55,740 nucleotides of DNA, taken from NCBI RefSeq assembly GCF_001042485.2, contig NZ_LBMN02000034.1:1-55740 (forward strand), written 5' to 3'. Shown here piece after piece: positions 1-10,221 of this stretch. Numbering within the stretch: position 1 is the first letter of the stretch; every line of letters starts with the position of its first letter. The notes below the pieces were generated by a model that was not told where the DNA came from, made no database searches, and saw nothing but the letters and a program-made list of their open reading frames with translations. The position numbers and the translations under genes were made by a program. This DNA is from Bacillus paralicheniformis (GTDB taxonomy: Bacteria; Bacillota; Bacilli; Bacillales; Bacillaceae).

Positions 1-51
1 CGCCGATGGTAGTTGGGGGCTTCCCCCTGTGAGAGTAGGACGCCGCCAAGC
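1..51 (+). rRNA. rrf: 5S ribosomal RNA, 3' end (partial)
   Basis: The first 51 bases read as the 3' part of a Bacillus 5S rRNA, including the conserved G-rich/C-rich helix (TGGGGGC...CCCCCTG) and the terminal GCCGCCAAGC. Roughly the first 65 bases lie outside the window. A strong terminator follows directly, so this is the end of an rRNA operon. The 5S processing enzyme RnmV is encoded about 15 kb downstream. Confidence 0.93.
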
Positions 52-57
52 ACTTAA

Positions 58-89
58 AAAGACCAGCTTATATAAGCTGGTCTTTTTTT
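58..89 (+). terminator. rRNA operon terminator
   Basis: A perfect palindromic hairpin (GACCAGCTTA / TAAGCTGGTC) is flanked by A residues and followed by seven T. It starts just after the 5S 3' end and is a typical intrinsic rrn terminator. Confidence 0.95.
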
Positions 90-169
90 GTCGGAACTTC
101 ATTGATACAAACACCTAACCTTTCCTGACTACATATACTAATCTAACCTTCAAAAACATTCTTAATTTT

Positions 170-199
170 GTATACAAATGTTGTTCTTTGGGCATACTG
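170..199 (+). promoter_or_regulatory. sigma-F/sigma-G type promoter of csfB
   Basis: GTATA (170-174) and GGGCATACTG (190-199) fit the sigma-F consensus GYATA and GGNNANAHTR at every constrained position, with a 15-base spacer. csfB is known in B. subtilis as a forespore gene read by sigma-F and sigma-G. The predicted start is about 15 bases upstream of the csfB start codon. Confidence 0.75.
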
Positions 200-220
200 A
201 AACCCATGGAGGTGGAATGG

Positions 221-412
221 ATGAGTAAGTCTAATCATGGGGAAACGTGTATCATTTGTGAGGAAAATAAAACCGAAGGCATTCACCTTTATACGAAATT
301 TTTATGTTCGGATTGTGAGAAAAAGATTATATCTACATCAACATCAGATCCTGAGTACTCTGACTATGTCAAAAAATTAAAGAGTCTCCGGACACCGCCA
401 TTATATTCTTAG
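221..412 (+). CDS. csfB: Anti-sigma-G factor Gin (CsfB)
   Basis: A 63-residue protein matching Gin/CsfB, a small zinc-binding protein that inhibits sigma-G (and sigma-E in the forespore), keeping late sporulation sigma factors silent until their turn. Two CxxC pairs (CIIC near residue 10, CSDC near residue 31) form the zinc site and the C-terminus ends TPPLYS as in the family. The ATG at 221 is chosen because GGAGGTGG lies about 6 bases upstream; an in-frame TTG at 188 would put the start inside the -10 region. It sits alone between the rRNA terminator and its own terminator. Fin, another sigma-switch protein, is encoded 25 kb away behind a promoter of the same geometry. Confidence 0.93.
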   Translation: MSKSNHGETCIICEENKTEGIHLYTKFLCSDCEKKIISTSTSDPEYSDYVKKLKSLRTPPLYS

Positions 413-432
413 ACCGTTTTAGGTCTTTTTTT
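411..432 (+). terminator. csfB terminator
   Basis: Hairpin AGACC / GGTCT with a 6-base loop, followed by eight T. It overlaps the csfB stop codon. Confidence 0.85.
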
Positions 433-477
433 TAAGCCTTTAAGTCTGTATGGATCAAAGGTATAATGAAAGTGATG

Positions 478-502
478 AAGACACGGTTAAGGTGTCTTTT
501 TT
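478..502 (+). terminator. Terminator-like hairpin upstream of xpaC
   Basis: AAGACAC (478-484) pairs with GTGTCTT (492-498) and runs into a T tract. A TATAAT hexamer lies just upstream (462-467) without a convincing -35. It could be a backup terminator or an attenuator of xpaC transcription. The remaining spacer to 620 shows no further clear signal. Confidence 0.55.
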
Positions 503-624
503 GCTATACACCATGATTTTCGAGCTGAAACTTTGTTTAGCCGATATCCGTATTAGAAAGTAGTATAAAGAAACGACCGATTTATCATAAAAAAAGAAAT
601 TTATATATTAGGAGTAGTGGTGTA

Positions 625-1242
625 ATGAAACCGATTCTTCATTTTATGCTTCGTGCAACTGCTGCAAGTGCATTGTCCGTGCTCCTTTGGTTCACCAGCT
701 TCTTCGCGCTTAACCAGACTTTTCTGCTGTCTACCGCTTATGCAGCCGGAACCTGGGTTGCCGTTTATCTTGGCGGGAAATGGTACGGAACCTATTTGTT
801 TTTAAAAGAAAACCAGCTTACACGGCGGGAATATACCTATATAAAGCAAAATCTGCGGGAAGCTAAGCTGAAAATCGCCCGGTTAAGAAAAGCCTTGTTC
901 GCAGTCAAAAACATTCAAACGATTAAACAAAATATAGAAATTCTCCGTATCGTCAGAAAAATTTACAGCATCACAAAGAACGAACCAAAGCGTTTTTACA
1001 AGGTTGAACGCTTTTATTATCAAAGCCTTGATTCAATTGTTGAACTGACGGAAAAGCATGCGTTTTTGGCGTCACAGCCAAAACGTAATGCGAAGATTGA
1101 AGTTTCTTTAAGCGAAACACGCATGATGATCGATAAGCTTGCCAAGCAATTGGAAGACGACCTTTATGACTTGCTGAAAACAGACATTGACCACTTGGAG
1201 TTTGAACTGGACGTCGCAAAGCATTCAATGAAAAAAGGCTGA
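625..1242 (+). CDS. xpaC: XpaC family membrane-associated protein
   Basis: 205 residues, close to B. subtilis XpaC (about 204). Residues ~8-55 contain two hydrophobic segments; the rest is a basic, helical, probably coiled-coil domain. The family was named for hydrolysis of the chromogenic phosphatase substrate BCIP, but its biochemical role is not settled. I see no phosphatase motif here. It lies 16 bases upstream of yaaN, a TelA-like gene, and the pair is probably co-transcribed; in other Firmicutes these two families also travel together, which suggests a shared envelope-stress role (inference). Confidence 0.88.
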   Translation: MKPILHFMLRATAASALSVLLWFTSFFALNQTFLLSTAYAAGTWVAVYLGGKWYGTYLFLKENQLTRREYTYIKQNLREAKLKIARLRKALFAVKNIQTIKQNIEILRIVRKIYSITKNEPKRFYKVERFYYQSLDSIVELTEKHAFLASQPKRNAKIEVSLSETRMMIDKLAKQLEDDLYDLLKTDIDHLEFELDVAKHSMKKG

Positions 1243-1258
1243 CGGAGGAAAGCTGAAA

Positions 1259-2452
1259 ATGAGCGAATATAAACCATCGTTACACAAAACTGGCGCACAG
1301 CTTAAAATTGATGATTTGCTTTCCGATCCTTTTGGACAAGGAGAAAAGTCTGTTTCCGGCATGGAGGAAGAACACCGCGGGCAGCAAGTAAATCTGGTTG
1401 ATACGTTATCCGAAGAAAAACGCCGGCAGGCATTCCAACTGGCCGAACAGATCGATCCAAAACAACATGACAGCATGACTCTGTATGGAACGCAAGCTCA
1501 ATCCAAACTCTTGAATTTTTCACACGAGATGCTTGAGCACGTCCAAAAAAAAGATATTGGTGAAATTGGGCAGGTCTTAAGCGACCTAATGAAAAAGCTT
1601 GAACAGGTCAGCCCTGATGAATTGAAAACTGAAAAAAGGAACTTTTTTTCCCGTTTTTTCGGAAGAGTATCCCATTCTGTTCAAGAAGTCTTATCAAGGT
1701 ATCAAAAAACCGGCGCCCAAATAGAAAGAATCAGCGTAAAACTTGAGCATTCCAAAAGCGCGCTGATCAATGATAATAAGATGCTCGAACGGCTGTATGA
1801 AAAAAATAAAGAATATTATGAAGCGCTGAATGTCTATATTGCAGCCGGTCAGCTGAAGCTTGAAGAATTAAAACATCAAACCATACCCGAATTAAAAGAG
1901 AAATCGAAAACAGAACATCATCATATGGCCGTTCAGGATGTAAATGATATGATTCAGTTTGCCGACCGGCTGGAAAAGCGGGTTTATGATTTAACATTGA
2001 GCAGACAAATTACACTGCAGAGCGCCCCGCAAATCCGTTTGATCCAACACACAAATCAAGTGCTGGCGGAAAAGATCCAATCATCGATTATGACAGCAAT
2101 TCCTCTTTGGAAAAATCAGGTTGCTATTGCGCTTACTCTGTTGAGGCAGCGCCGAGCCGTAGAAGCTCAAAAAAAGGTTTCAGCCACAACAAACGAACTG
2201 CTCTTGAAAAATGCCGAGATGCTGAAGGCCAACACGATCGAAACTGCCAAGGAAAATGAGCGCGGCTTTATCGATATCGAAACATTGAAACAAGTGCAGG
2301 ACAATCTGATCGGAACGCTTGAGGAGACGCTTAAAATTCAAGAAGAAGGCCGTTCAAAGCGCCTTCAGGCAGAAGAAGAAATAAGGGCAATGGAAGATGG
2401 TCTCAAGGCTAAGCTGCTGGACATGAAAGAAAACCAAAACCGTTTATCATAA
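1259..2452 (+). CDS. yaaN: TelA-family toxic anion resistance protein YaaN
   Basis: 397 residues, slightly longer than my memory of B. subtilis YaaN (about 386). The protein is almost all helical and highly charged, with long heptad-like stretches from ~residue 130 to the end, typical of the TelA/KlaA family linked to tellurite and other toxic-compound resistance. No signal peptide or membrane segment is apparent. GGAGG lies 10 bases before ATG. It follows xpaC after 16 bases. The molecular function is unknown; only the family assignment is firm. Confidence 0.88.
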   Translation: MSEYKPSLHKTGAQLKIDDLLSDPFGQGEKSVSGMEEEHRGQQVNLVDTLSEEKRRQAFQLAEQIDPKQHDSMTLYGTQAQSKLLNFSHEMLEHVQKKDIGEIGQVLSDLMKKLEQVSPDELKTEKRNFFSRFFGRVSHSVQEVLSRYQKTGAQIERISVKLEHSKSALINDNKMLERLYEKNKEYYEALNVYIAAGQLKLEELKHQTIPELKEKSKTEHHHMAVQDVNDMIQFADRLEKRVYDLTLSRQITLQSAPQIRLIQHTNQVLAEKIQSSIMTAIPLWKNQVAIALTLLRQRRAVEAQKKVSATTNELLLKNAEMLKANTIETAKENERGFIDIETLKQVQDNLIGTLEETLKIQEEGRSKRLQAEEEIRAMEDGLKAKLLDMKENQNRLS

Positions 2453-2530
2453 GCAAGATAAACATTTACCAAAACGTCCGCCCTTTATGTAATCCGCCTT
2501 GAAGGGTATAATAAATGCAGAATGTCATAC

Positions 2531-2556
2531 CGTCACCAGGGAGCACGAGGGTGACG
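2531..2556 (+). promoter_or_regulatory. Leader hairpin upstream of yaaO
   Basis: CGTCACC (2531-2537) and GGTGACG (2550-2556) form a perfect 7-bp stem with a 12-base loop in the yaaO leader. TATAAT (2507-2512) upstream is a likely -10, with a weak -35. No T tract follows, so it is not a terminator. It may stabilise the RNA or bind a regulator. Confidence 0.45.
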
Positions 2557-2591
2557 AAGAAAATAGAGAAGATGACTAAAGGATCGGTTAT

Positions 2592-4030
2592 ATGAAGACA
2601 CCTTTATATACAGCATTGGTGAACCATGCTGAAGGACATCATTATTCTTTTCACGTTCCGGGACATCACAATGGAGATGTCTTTTTTGATGAAGCGAAAA
2701 CCTTTTTCGAAACGATTCTCAAAGTTGATCTAACTGAACTGACGGCTCTGGATGATTTGCATGAGCCATCAGGCGTCATCAAAGAAGCGCAGGATTTAGT
2801 TTCGCGGCTTTATGGCGCGGAAGAAAGTTTTTTTCTCGTCAATGGTTCGACCATCGGGAATCTGGCGATGATCATGGCTGTTTGTCAGCCGGGTGACACG
2901 ATACTTGTTCAGCGGAACTGCCATAAGTCTGTATTTCATGCGATTGAACTTTCAGGCGCCCATCCGGTTTTTTTGACGCCGGAAATTGATGAGGCGATGG
3001 CCGTTCCCACACATATACTGTACGAAACGGCAAAAGATGCAATTTCACAATATCCGCACGCTAAAGGAATCGTGCTGACATATCCCAATTACTACGGACA
3101 TGCTGTTGATCTGAAGCCGATCATAGAAGAGGCCCATCAACACGACATTCCCGTTCTAGTCGACGAGGCTCACGGCGCCCATTTTGTGCTGGGCCATCCA
3201 TTTCCCCAGTCGTCGCTGAAAGCGGGCGCCGATGTTGTCGTTCAGTCTGCGCACAAAACGCTCCCGGCGATGACAATGGGATCTTATCTGCATATTAACA
3301 GCCGCAGGATGAACAGGGACAGACTGGCATATTATCTCTCTGTACTTCAAAGCAGCAGTCCTTCTTATCCAATCATGGCATCTTTGGATATAGCCAGGGC
3401 ATACGCCGAAAATATCTTGAAAACAAATCGAACAGCCGATATTGAGAAAGAGCTCCTCAACATGAGAGAAGCCTTTTCTCAAATAAACGGAGCCGAGATC
3501 GTCGAGCCGGCTGAAGCCGGTATCCAGCAAGATCCGCTTAAGCTGTCTGTCAGATCAGCGTATGGCCACTCCGGTTTTGAACTGAAATCCATATTTGAAG
3601 CAAACGGCATCCATCCTGAATTGGCAGATGAAAGGCAAGTCCTGTTGATCCTGCCGCTTGAAGCAAAAAACAAGCCTGCGCCGGAACTGATCAGCACAAT
3701 CAGCAAAGAAATCAAAGATACAGCTGTTCAACACGATCATCCTGCCGGAATCGGAATCCCTTCTGAAAAAGTCACAGCTTTGCCTTACCGGAAAAGCAAG
3801 TTGTCAGCCTTCAAAAAAGAATCGGTTCCTTTTACGGAAGCCGCGGGCAGAATAAGCGCGGAACCGGTCATACCGTACCCTCCGGGTATTCCGTTGATTA
3901 TGGCGGGTGAGAGAATAACAAAAGAGACGATCAGCCGGCTGACGCGGCTCGTCGACCTGAATGTACACATTCAGGGCAGCAATCAGCTCAAACAAAAGCA
4001 ATTAACTGTATATATAGAAGAGGAGAAATC

Positions 4031-4034
<4 letters not shown>
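2592..4034 (+). CDS. yaaO: Orn/Lys/Arg decarboxylase family protein YaaO
   Basis: 480 residues, the same length as B. subtilis YaaO, a PLP-dependent fold-type I decarboxylase of the Orn/Lys/Arg class. The PLP site is visible: VDEAHGAHF with Asp191, and SAHKT with Lys222 as the probable Schiff-base lysine. A C-terminal domain follows from ~residue 370. The N-terminal wing domain of the large enterobacterial enzymes is missing, as usual for the short Bacillus forms. The substrate cannot be read from sequence; lysine, arginine or ornithine are possible. It overlaps tmk by 4 bases (ATGA), so the two are translationally coupled. Confidence 0.9.
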
Positions 4035-5073
<1,039 letters not shown>

Positions 5074-5084
5074 GGGTTGAGGAT

Positions 5085-5525
5085 ATGAAAATAAGTCAAG
5101 AACTGCGTACAATGATAGAGAAACAGCAGACTCCGCCTGCAAGAGGAGAAAACGTTTCTGCTTCATTTAAAGAGAAGATGAATATACAAAGCGGCAAGCT
5201 ACGAGTTGAACAGTTGACAATGCTTTTAACAGATATTGAAGCGTTCGGAAAACGCTTATCAAAGTCGAGGAACTTCAAGGATTTGGCCAGATTCAAAGGC
5301 TTGATCAAACGATTTGTAAAAGAGACCGTTGAAAACGGGCTGACGGTGGAGAATTCAAGAAGCTTCGATCTGTACGGAAACAGCCGGACATTGAGCATTG
5401 TAAAAGAACTGGACGAAAAGCTTGTGCAATTAACAGAGGACCTGATGGACCAAGAAAAATCTTCTATCGAACTTTTAGAACAGATTGGCGAAATCAAGGG
5501 TTTACTGATAAACCTTTACACATAG
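5085..5525 (+). CDS. yaaR: DUF327 family protein YaaR
   Basis: 146 residues, same length as B. subtilis YaaR, family DUF327. Predicted all-helical, charged and cytosolic; no catalytic motif is visible. It lies 11 bases after darA and 11 before holB, well inside the operon. The function is unknown; location suggests a link to replication or c-di-AMP signalling, which is inference only. Confidence 0.9.
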   Translation: MKISQELRTMIEKQQTPPARGENVSASFKEKMNIQSGKLRVEQLTMLLTDIEAFGKRLSKSRNFKDLARFKGLIKRFVKETVENGLTVENSRSFDLYGNSRTLSIVKELDEKLVQLTEDLMDQEKSSIELLEQIGEIKGLLINLYT

Positions 5526-5536
5526 AGAGTGATGGT

Positions 5537-6526
5537 ATGGCTACAACCTGGACAGAAATGCAGAAGCTTCAGCCACGGGTCATGAAGCTTTTGCAAAATA
5601 GTATAGAAAGAAACCGGCTTGCCCATGCCTATTTATTTGAAGGGCGCAAAGGGACGGGCAAATTAGACGCGGCAACCCTTCTGGCAAAAAGCTTTTTTTG
5701 CCTTGAAGACGGGGCGGAGCCATGTGAGTCGTGCCGGAACTGCCAGCGGATTGAATCAGGAAACCATCCGGACGTTCACGTCGTGCATCCGGACGGACTT
5801 TCGATTAAAAAGGGACAAATTCAGGCGCTTCAGGAAGAGTTTTCAAAGACCGGTTTGGAATCGCATAAAAAGCTGTACATTATCTCCCATGCCGATCAAA
5901 TGACGGTCAATGCGGCGAACAGCCTTCTGAAGTTTTTAGAGGAGCCGAGCAGCGATACAATCGCTGTTCTTTTAACGGAACAGCCGCAAAAATTGCTCGA
6001 TACGATCATATCGAGATGCCAAGTTTTATCCTTTCAGTCGTTGCAGCCCGAATCAATTGAAAAGGAACTGATCAAACAAGAGGTCTCACCGAATATTGCT
6101 GCCCTTTTGTCGAATATGACAAACAATTTATCGGAAGCGCTCGAATTGAGTCGAAATGATCAGTTTGCAGAGTCGCGAGCGAAAGTGATAAAATTGTATG
6201 AAGTCTTACACCAGCGAAAAGGACATGCTTTTTTCTATATTCAAGATCAGTGGATGCCCTTTTTCAAGGAGAAAGACCACCAAGAAATGGGTCTTGATAT
6301 GCTTTTATTTATATATCGCGACGTGTTGTCCATTCAGTTGGGACATGAAGATAAAATACTATTTCAGGACTTATTCCAATCATTAAAACAGCATGCGCTG
6401 CAAACAACACAACAAAGAGTGACAAACCAGATACTTGCTGTTTTAGAAGCAAAAAAACGGCTTTATTCCAATGTGAATGCTCAAGGATTAATGGAGCACT
6501 TGGTTTTAATGCTGCAGGAGGGATAA
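5537..6526 (+). CDS. holB: DNA polymerase III subunit delta'
   Basis: Clamp-loader subunit delta', which with tau and delta opens the beta sliding clamp at primer ends. 329 residues, the family's usual length. An AAA+ fold with a degenerate P-loop (EGRKGTGK, residues ~28-35), a four-cysteine zinc module (CLEDG...CESCRNC, ~residues 55-70), and a sensor-1 region (NSLLKFLEEPSSDT, ~125-138). Delta' normally does not hydrolyse ATP, consistent with the imperfect Walker A. It sits in the tmk-darA-yaaR-holB-ricT-yabA run, two bases before ricT. Confidence 0.95.
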   Translation: MATTWTEMQKLQPRVMKLLQNSIERNRLAHAYLFEGRKGTGKLDAATLLAKSFFCLEDGAEPCESCRNCQRIESGNHPDVHVVHPDGLSIKKGQIQALQEEFSKTGLESHKKLYIISHADQMTVNAANSLLKFLEEPSSDTIAVLLTEQPQKLLDTIISRCQVLSFQSLQPESIEKELIKQEVSPNIAALLSNMTNNLSEALELSRNDQFAESRAKVIKLYEVLHQRKGHAFFYIQDQWMPFFKEKDHQEMGLDMLLFIYRDVLSIQLGHEDKILFQDLFQSLKQHALQTTQQRVTNQILAVLEAKKRLYSNVNAQGLMEHLVLMLQEG

Positions 6527-6528
6527 GC

Positions 6529-7356
6529 TTGTACAACGTTATTGGTGTCCGTTTTAAAAAAGCGGGCAAAATATATTATTTCGATCCGAACGGATTTCAG
6601 ATAGATAAAGACAGCTGTGTGATCGTCGAAACGGTTCGCGGTGTTGAATACGGGCAGGTTGTCATCGCCAACAAGAAAGTAGACGAGAACGATGTCGTGC
6701 TGCCTTTAAGAAAAGTGATCAGAGTTGCGGATGAGCGCGACCGCCTGATCGTTGAAGAGAATCAAGAAGCTGCGCTGTCCGCCTTTGATGTCTGCCAGAA
6801 AAAGGTTAACGAGCACGGCCTTGAGATGAAGCTGGTCGATGTGGAATTCACTTTTGACCGCAACAAAGTCATTTTTTATTTTACGGCTGACGGAAGAGTC
6901 GATTTTAGAGAACTCGTCAAAGATTTGGCGTCAATCTTTAAAACGAGAATCGAACTGAGGCAAATCGGCGTCAGGGATGAAGCGAAGATGCTGGGCGGCA
7001 TCGGACCGTGCGGAAGAATGCTTTGCTGTTCCACATTTTTAGGTGATTTTGAGCCCGTGTCTATTAAAATGGCAAAGGATCAAAATCTGTCGCTGAATCC
7101 GACGAAGATTTCCGGACTATGCGGACGGCTGATGTGCTGTCTGAAATATGAAAACGATGAATACGAAACAGCAAAAGAACAGCTTCCGGATATTGGGGAA
7201 GTGATCGCCACGTCCAACGGCCCGGCAAAAGTCGTCGGCTTGAATATTCTTGAACGCATTCTCCAAGTTGAACTGACAGACTGTGACAAAGTCGTTGAAT
7301 ATACGTGGGATGAGCTGTTGCAAGAAGGTGTCGTATCTGCACAAACCACAGATTAA
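6529..7356 (+). CDS. ricT: RicT (YaaT), PSP1-domain Fe-S protein of the Ric complex
   Basis: 275 residues, matching B. subtilis RicT, partner of RicA (YmcA) and RicF (YlbF). The complex stimulates RNase Y-dependent mRNA maturation and speeds Spo0A phosphorylation, affecting sporulation, competence and biofilms. The PSP1 domain carries clustered cysteines GPCGRMLCC and GLCGRLMCC (about residues 160-205), the reported iron-sulfur ligands. It starts with TTG at 6529, with GGAGGG just upstream and only 2 bases after the holB stop. Confidence 0.94.
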   Translation: MYNVIGVRFKKAGKIYYFDPNGFQIDKDSCVIVETVRGVEYGQVVIANKKVDENDVVLPLRKVIRVADERDRLIVEENQEAALSAFDVCQKKVNEHGLEMKLVDVEFTFDRNKVIFYFTADGRVDFRELVKDLASIFKTRIELRQIGVRDEAKMLGGIGPCGRMLCCSTFLGDFEPVSIKMAKDQNLSLNPTKISGLCGRLMCCLKYENDEYETAKEQLPDIGEVIATSNGPAKVVGLNILERILQVELTDCDKVVEYTWDELLQEGVVSAQTTD

Positions 7357-7370
7357 CGAGGTGTGAAACC

Positions 7371-7733
7371 TTGGATAAAAAAGAATTGTTTGATACAGTG
7401 ATAAGTTTAGAAGAACAAATCGGGTCCCTTTACCGCCAGCTTGGAGATCTCAAGCAGCATATCGGGGAAATGATTGAAGAAAACAATCATTTACAGCTTG
7501 AAAACGAGCATTTGCGCAAGAGGCTGGAAGAAACGGATCAAAGGCTAAAAAACGCAAAATCCGATGAAAAAGAGATAAAAGCAGAAAAGACAGGGCATGC
7601 TGATATTGGAGAAGGCCATGATAATTTGGCGCGCCTGTATCAGGAGGGTTTCCATATTTGCAACATCCATTACGGAAGTGTTCGCAAAGAAGGAGACTGC
7701 CTGTTCTGCCTCTCGTTCTTAAATAAAAAATAA
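7371..7733 (+). CDS. yabA: Replication initiation control protein YabA
   Basis: Negative regulator of chromosome initiation that bridges DnaA and the DnaN clamp. 120 residues (B. subtilis 119). An N-terminal leucine-zipper coiled coil (~1-60) forms the tetramer core, then a linker, then a C-terminal zinc motif with CNIHYG...CLFC (~residues 97-114). TTG start, with GAGGTG upstream. It closes the tmk-holB operon; a strong terminator follows. Confidence 0.95.
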   Translation: MDKKELFDTVISLEEQIGSLYRQLGDLKQHIGEMIEENNHLQLENEHLRKRLEETDQRLKNAKSDEKEIKAEKTGHADIGEGHDNLARLYQEGFHICNIHYGSVRKEGDCLFCLSFLNKK

Positions 7734-7736
7734 GAA

Positions 7737-7764
7737 AGGCTTCCGGCGGAACGGAAGCCTTTTT
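7737..7764 (+). terminator. yabA terminator
   Basis: AGGCTTCCG / CGGAAGCCT hairpin with a 6-base loop and a short T run, ending the tmk-yabA operon. Confidence 0.9.
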
Positions 7765-7797
7765 AACGGTACAATGTGTTTAGGAAAGGGAAAAGAC

Positions 7798-8541
7798 ATG
7801 ATTCAATTAAAAGACGATGAACGACTGGATTATTTACTTGCAGAAGATATGAAAATCGTGCAAAGCCCGACAGTTTTTGCGTTTTCCTTAGACGCCGTTC
7901 TGCTGTCGAAATTTGCATATGTTCCGATACAAAAAGGAAACATCATTGATCTGTGCACAGGGAACGGGATTGTTCCGCTGCTTCTCAGCACCCGCACAAA
8001 AGCCGCCATCACCGGGGTGGAAATTCAGGAAAGGCTGTATGACATGGCTCTCCGCAGCGTGGAATACAACAACCTACAAAAACAGATTCATCTCATCAGG
8101 GACGACTTGAACAATATGCCGCAGGTGCTCGGATATAATAAAGCTGATGTCGTCACATGCAATCCTCCTTATTTCAAGACGCCGCAAAAAACGGAGCAAA
8201 ACTTAAATGAACATCTGGCCATTGCCAGACATGAAATTTACTGCACGCTTGAAGACGTCGTTCGCGTCAGCAGCAAGCTGTTAAAGCAGGGCGGCAAACT
8301 CGCGCTCGTTCACCGGCCGGGGAGGCTGCTCGAAATCTTTGAATTGATGAAGGCCTTCCAAATCGAGCCGAAGCGCGTCCAGTTTGTTTACCCGAAAAAA
8401 AGTAAAGAGGCCAACACCATTTTAGTGGAAGGAATAAAAGACGGCCGGCCTGACCTGAAAATTCTGCCTCCTTTATTCGTATATGATGAACAAGATCAAT
8501 ATACACCTGAAATAAGGAAGATTTTATATGGAGACGAGTAG
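7798..8541 (+). CDS. trmN6: tRNA1(Val) N6-adenine methyltransferase (YabB)
   Basis: 247 residues in the SAM-dependent N6-adenine methyltransferase family whose E. coli member modifies A37 of tRNA1(Val). SAM-binding motif I is [12 protein letters not shown] (~residues 47-58); the catalytic NPPY (CNPPYF) lies near residue 122. ATG 7798 is preferred to ATG 7774 because AGGAAAGGG lies just upstream and the length matches B. subtilis YabB. It overlaps yazA by 14 bases, so the two are coupled, with rsmI next: a small RNA-modification cluster. Confidence 0.92.
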   Translation: MIQLKDDERLDYLLAEDMKIVQSPTVFAFSLDAVLLSKFAYVPIQKGNIIDLCTGNGIVPLLLSTRTKAAITGVEIQERLYDMALRSVEYNNLQKQIHLIRDDLNNMPQVLGYNKADVVTCNPPYFKTPQKTEQNLNEHLAIARHEIYCTLEDVVRVSSKLLKQGGKLALVHRPGRLLEIFELMKAFQIEPKRVQFVYPKKSKEANTILVEGIKDGRPDLKILPPLFVYDEQDQYTPEIRKILYGDE

Positions 8542-8821
8542 CCATTATTTTTACGTGCTTTCGTGCCGGGACGGTAGCTTGTACGCCGGCTATACAAACA
8601 ATATCGAGAAGCGCCTGAAAACCCATAATGACGGGAAAGGTGCGAAGTATACGAGGGCAAGGCTGCCGGTAAAACTCCATTATGCAGAATGCTTTTCAAC
8701 AAAGCGAGAGGCGATGCAGGCCGAATACTATTTTAAAAAATTATCGAGAAAGAACAAAGAACGTTATATAGAAGAAAAAAGACGGGAGGGTGTTGATTAT
8801 CAACCGGCAAAAGAGCTTTGA
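8528..8821 (+). CDS. yazA: GIY-YIG domain protein YazA
   Basis: 97 residues forming a single UPF0213-type GIY-YIG module: [20 protein letters not shown] (GIY-YIG equivalents YVL and YAG) with a conserved Arg/His downstream. Related to the UvrC and SLX1 nuclease domains, but small stand-alone members have no established substrate. It overlaps trmN6 by 14 bases and rsmI by about 30, so expression is tightly linked to two RNA methyltransferases. An RNA-linked role is inference. Confidence 0.9.
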   Translation: METSSHYFYVLSCRDGSLYAGYTNNIEKRLKTHNDGKGAKYTRARLPVKLHYAECFSTKREAMQAEYYFKKLSRKNKERYIEEKRREGVDYQPAKEL

Positions 8822-9671
8822 CCAAAAATCAGACATGGGCATGTTATATCTCGTTCCGACACCCATCGGCAATTTGGAGGATATGACATTTCGAGCGGTT
8901 TCTGTGTTGAAAGAGGCGGACATTATCGCTGCGGAGGATACGAGGCAGACGAAGAAATTGTGCCATGTATACGAAATCGAGACACAGCTTGTCAGCTACC
9001 ATGAACACAATAAAGAAAGCAGCGGACACAAAATTTTGGAATGGCTGAAAGAAGGTAAAAATGTCGCGCTGGTCAGTGACGCCGGAATGCCGACAATATC
9101 TGACCCCGGGGCTGAAATCGTCCGCGATTTTATCGAAATGGGCGGCTATGTCGTGCCTTTGCCCGGTGCAAATGCTGCTTTGACCGCACTGATAGCCTCA
9201 GGCATTGCGCCGCAGCCGTTTTTCTTTTTCGGTTTTTTGGACCGTAACAAACGGGAAAGGAAAAAACAGCTCGAGGCTTTGAAAAACAGACACGAGACGA
9301 TGATTTTTTACGAGTCCCCGCATCGGCTGAAAGAAACCTTGTCAGCCATCAGAGAGGTATTCGGCAACCGGCAAATCGCATTGACAAGGGAACTCACGAA
9401 AAAATTTGAAGAGTTTATCAGAGGTTCGATCGAAGAAGCACTCACATGGGCTGAACAGGAACAGGTGCGCGGAGAGTTTTGCCTTGTGATCGAGGGAAGC
9501 CGTGAAGAAACGATCGAAGAGTCGTTCTGGTGGGAGCACCTTTCAGAAAAAGAACATGTCGAGCATTATATCAGCGAAGGATATCATTCAAAAGAAGCCA
9601 TTAAAAAAACCGCGGTAGACCGCGGCGTTCCGAAACGGAAAATTTATGACGCTTATCATATTCAAAACTAA
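8790..9671 (+). CDS. rsmI: 16S rRNA (cytidine-1402 2'-O)-methyltransferase
   Basis: Methylates the ribose of C1402 of 16S rRNA in the ribosomal P site. 293 residues with the tetrapyrrole-methylase-like fold: [17 protein letters not shown] (~17-33), the [18 protein letters not shown]-binding loop (~90-104) and the [15 protein letters not shown] motif. The start is uncertain: GTG 8790 and TTG 8793 both lie very close to GGGAGG (8784-8789), while ATG 8835 or 8841 would trim about 15 residues. A bidirectional terminator shared with abrB follows at once. Confidence 0.93.
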   Translation: MLIINRQKSFDQKSDMGMLYLVPTPIGNLEDMTFRAVSVLKEADIIAAEDTRQTKKLCHVYEIETQLVSYHEHNKESSGHKILEWLKEGKNVALVSDAGMPTISDPGAEIVRDFIEMGGYVVPLPGANAALTALIASGIAPQPFFFFGFLDRNKRERKKQLEALKNRHETMIFYESPHRLKETLSAIREVFGNRQIALTRELTKKFEEFIRGSIEEALTWAEQEQVRGEFCLVIEGSREETIEESFWWEHLSEKEHVEHYISEGYHSKEAIKKTAVDRGVPKRKIYDAYHIQN

Positions 9672-9705
9672 AAAAACCGCCCTTGCTTCGGCAAGAGCGG
9701 TTTTT
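9671..9705. terminator. Bidirectional terminator between rsmI and abrB
   Basis: AAAAAACCGC...GCGGTTTTT with an inner CTTGC/GCAAG stem. A-rich on the left and T-rich on the right, so it can end both the plus-strand rsmI transcript and the minus-strand abrB transcript. Confidence 0.92.
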
Positions 9706-9720
9706 GTATAATCAAAATAA

Positions 9721-10005
9721 TTATTTTTGAGATTGAAGTTGTGCTTGAATTTCGTTAATGATTTGCTCAGCGCCTTCAGGGCTAAGAACCAATTTACCGC
9801 CTGCAAGTTTAAGGTTGTCATCAGAAACTTCACCTGTAACTTGGCAAGTCATGTTTGGTTTATATTTTTTCAAGATGATTTTTTCGTCATCTACATAGAT
9901 TTCAAGAGCGTCTTTTTCCGCGATTCCAAGCGTACGGCGAAGTTCGATCGGAATCACCACGCGTCCTAGCTCATCAACTTTACGTACAATACCTGTAGAT
10001 TTCAT
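9721..10005 (-). CDS. abrB: Transition-state regulator AbrB
   Basis: DNA-binding protein that represses stationary-phase, competence and sporulation genes during growth. 94 residues from ATG 10005, or 96 (MNMKSTG) from ATG 10011. I prefer 10005 because CCTCC (10015-10019; GGAGG on the coding strand) is 9 bases from it but only 3 from 10011. The N-terminal swapped-hairpin DNA-binding domain (KSTGIVRKVDELGRVVIP) is followed by a C-terminal multimerisation domain with Cys in PNMTCQ. It is the only minus-strand gene in the window. Its paralogue SpoVT is encoded at 29.2 kb. Confidence 0.97.
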   Translation of the reverse strand: MKSTGIVRKVDELGRVVIPIELRRTLGIAEKDALEIYVDDEKIILKKYKPNMTCQVTGEVSDDNLKLAGGKLVLSPEGAEQIINEIQAQLQSQK

Positions 10006-10063
10006 ATTCATTCTCCTCCCGAAAGATTGTTATTTTTATAGGTGTTTATTATCTTCGTCATTA

Positions 10064-10115
10064 TTCGACAAAATCCTTACAGTCCTAGCATAACAAGGTT
10101 TCCAATAAACGTCAA
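10064..10115 (-). promoter_or_regulatory. abrB promoter with Spo0A box
   Basis: On the minus strand, TTGACG (10115-10110) and TATGCT (10092-10087) are 17 bases apart. A perfect 0A-box TGTCGAA (10070-10064) lies just downstream of the expected start point. This is the same arrangement by which Spo0A-P represses abrB in B. subtilis. Confidence 0.8.
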
Positions 10116-10221
10116 TCATTTTCTTTTCTATTGTTTGTAAAAATTAGATCATATAGTCAAAAGACCTTGGAAGAACTGATGTAACAAGGGAAATGAAGAT
10201 GATAAAACAGTAGGATCAATC

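Noticed and set aside
5620..5660. holB as a damaged AAA+ gene because its Walker A is imperfect.
   Set aside because: Delta' subunits normally have a degenerate P-loop; length and zinc cysteines are intact.
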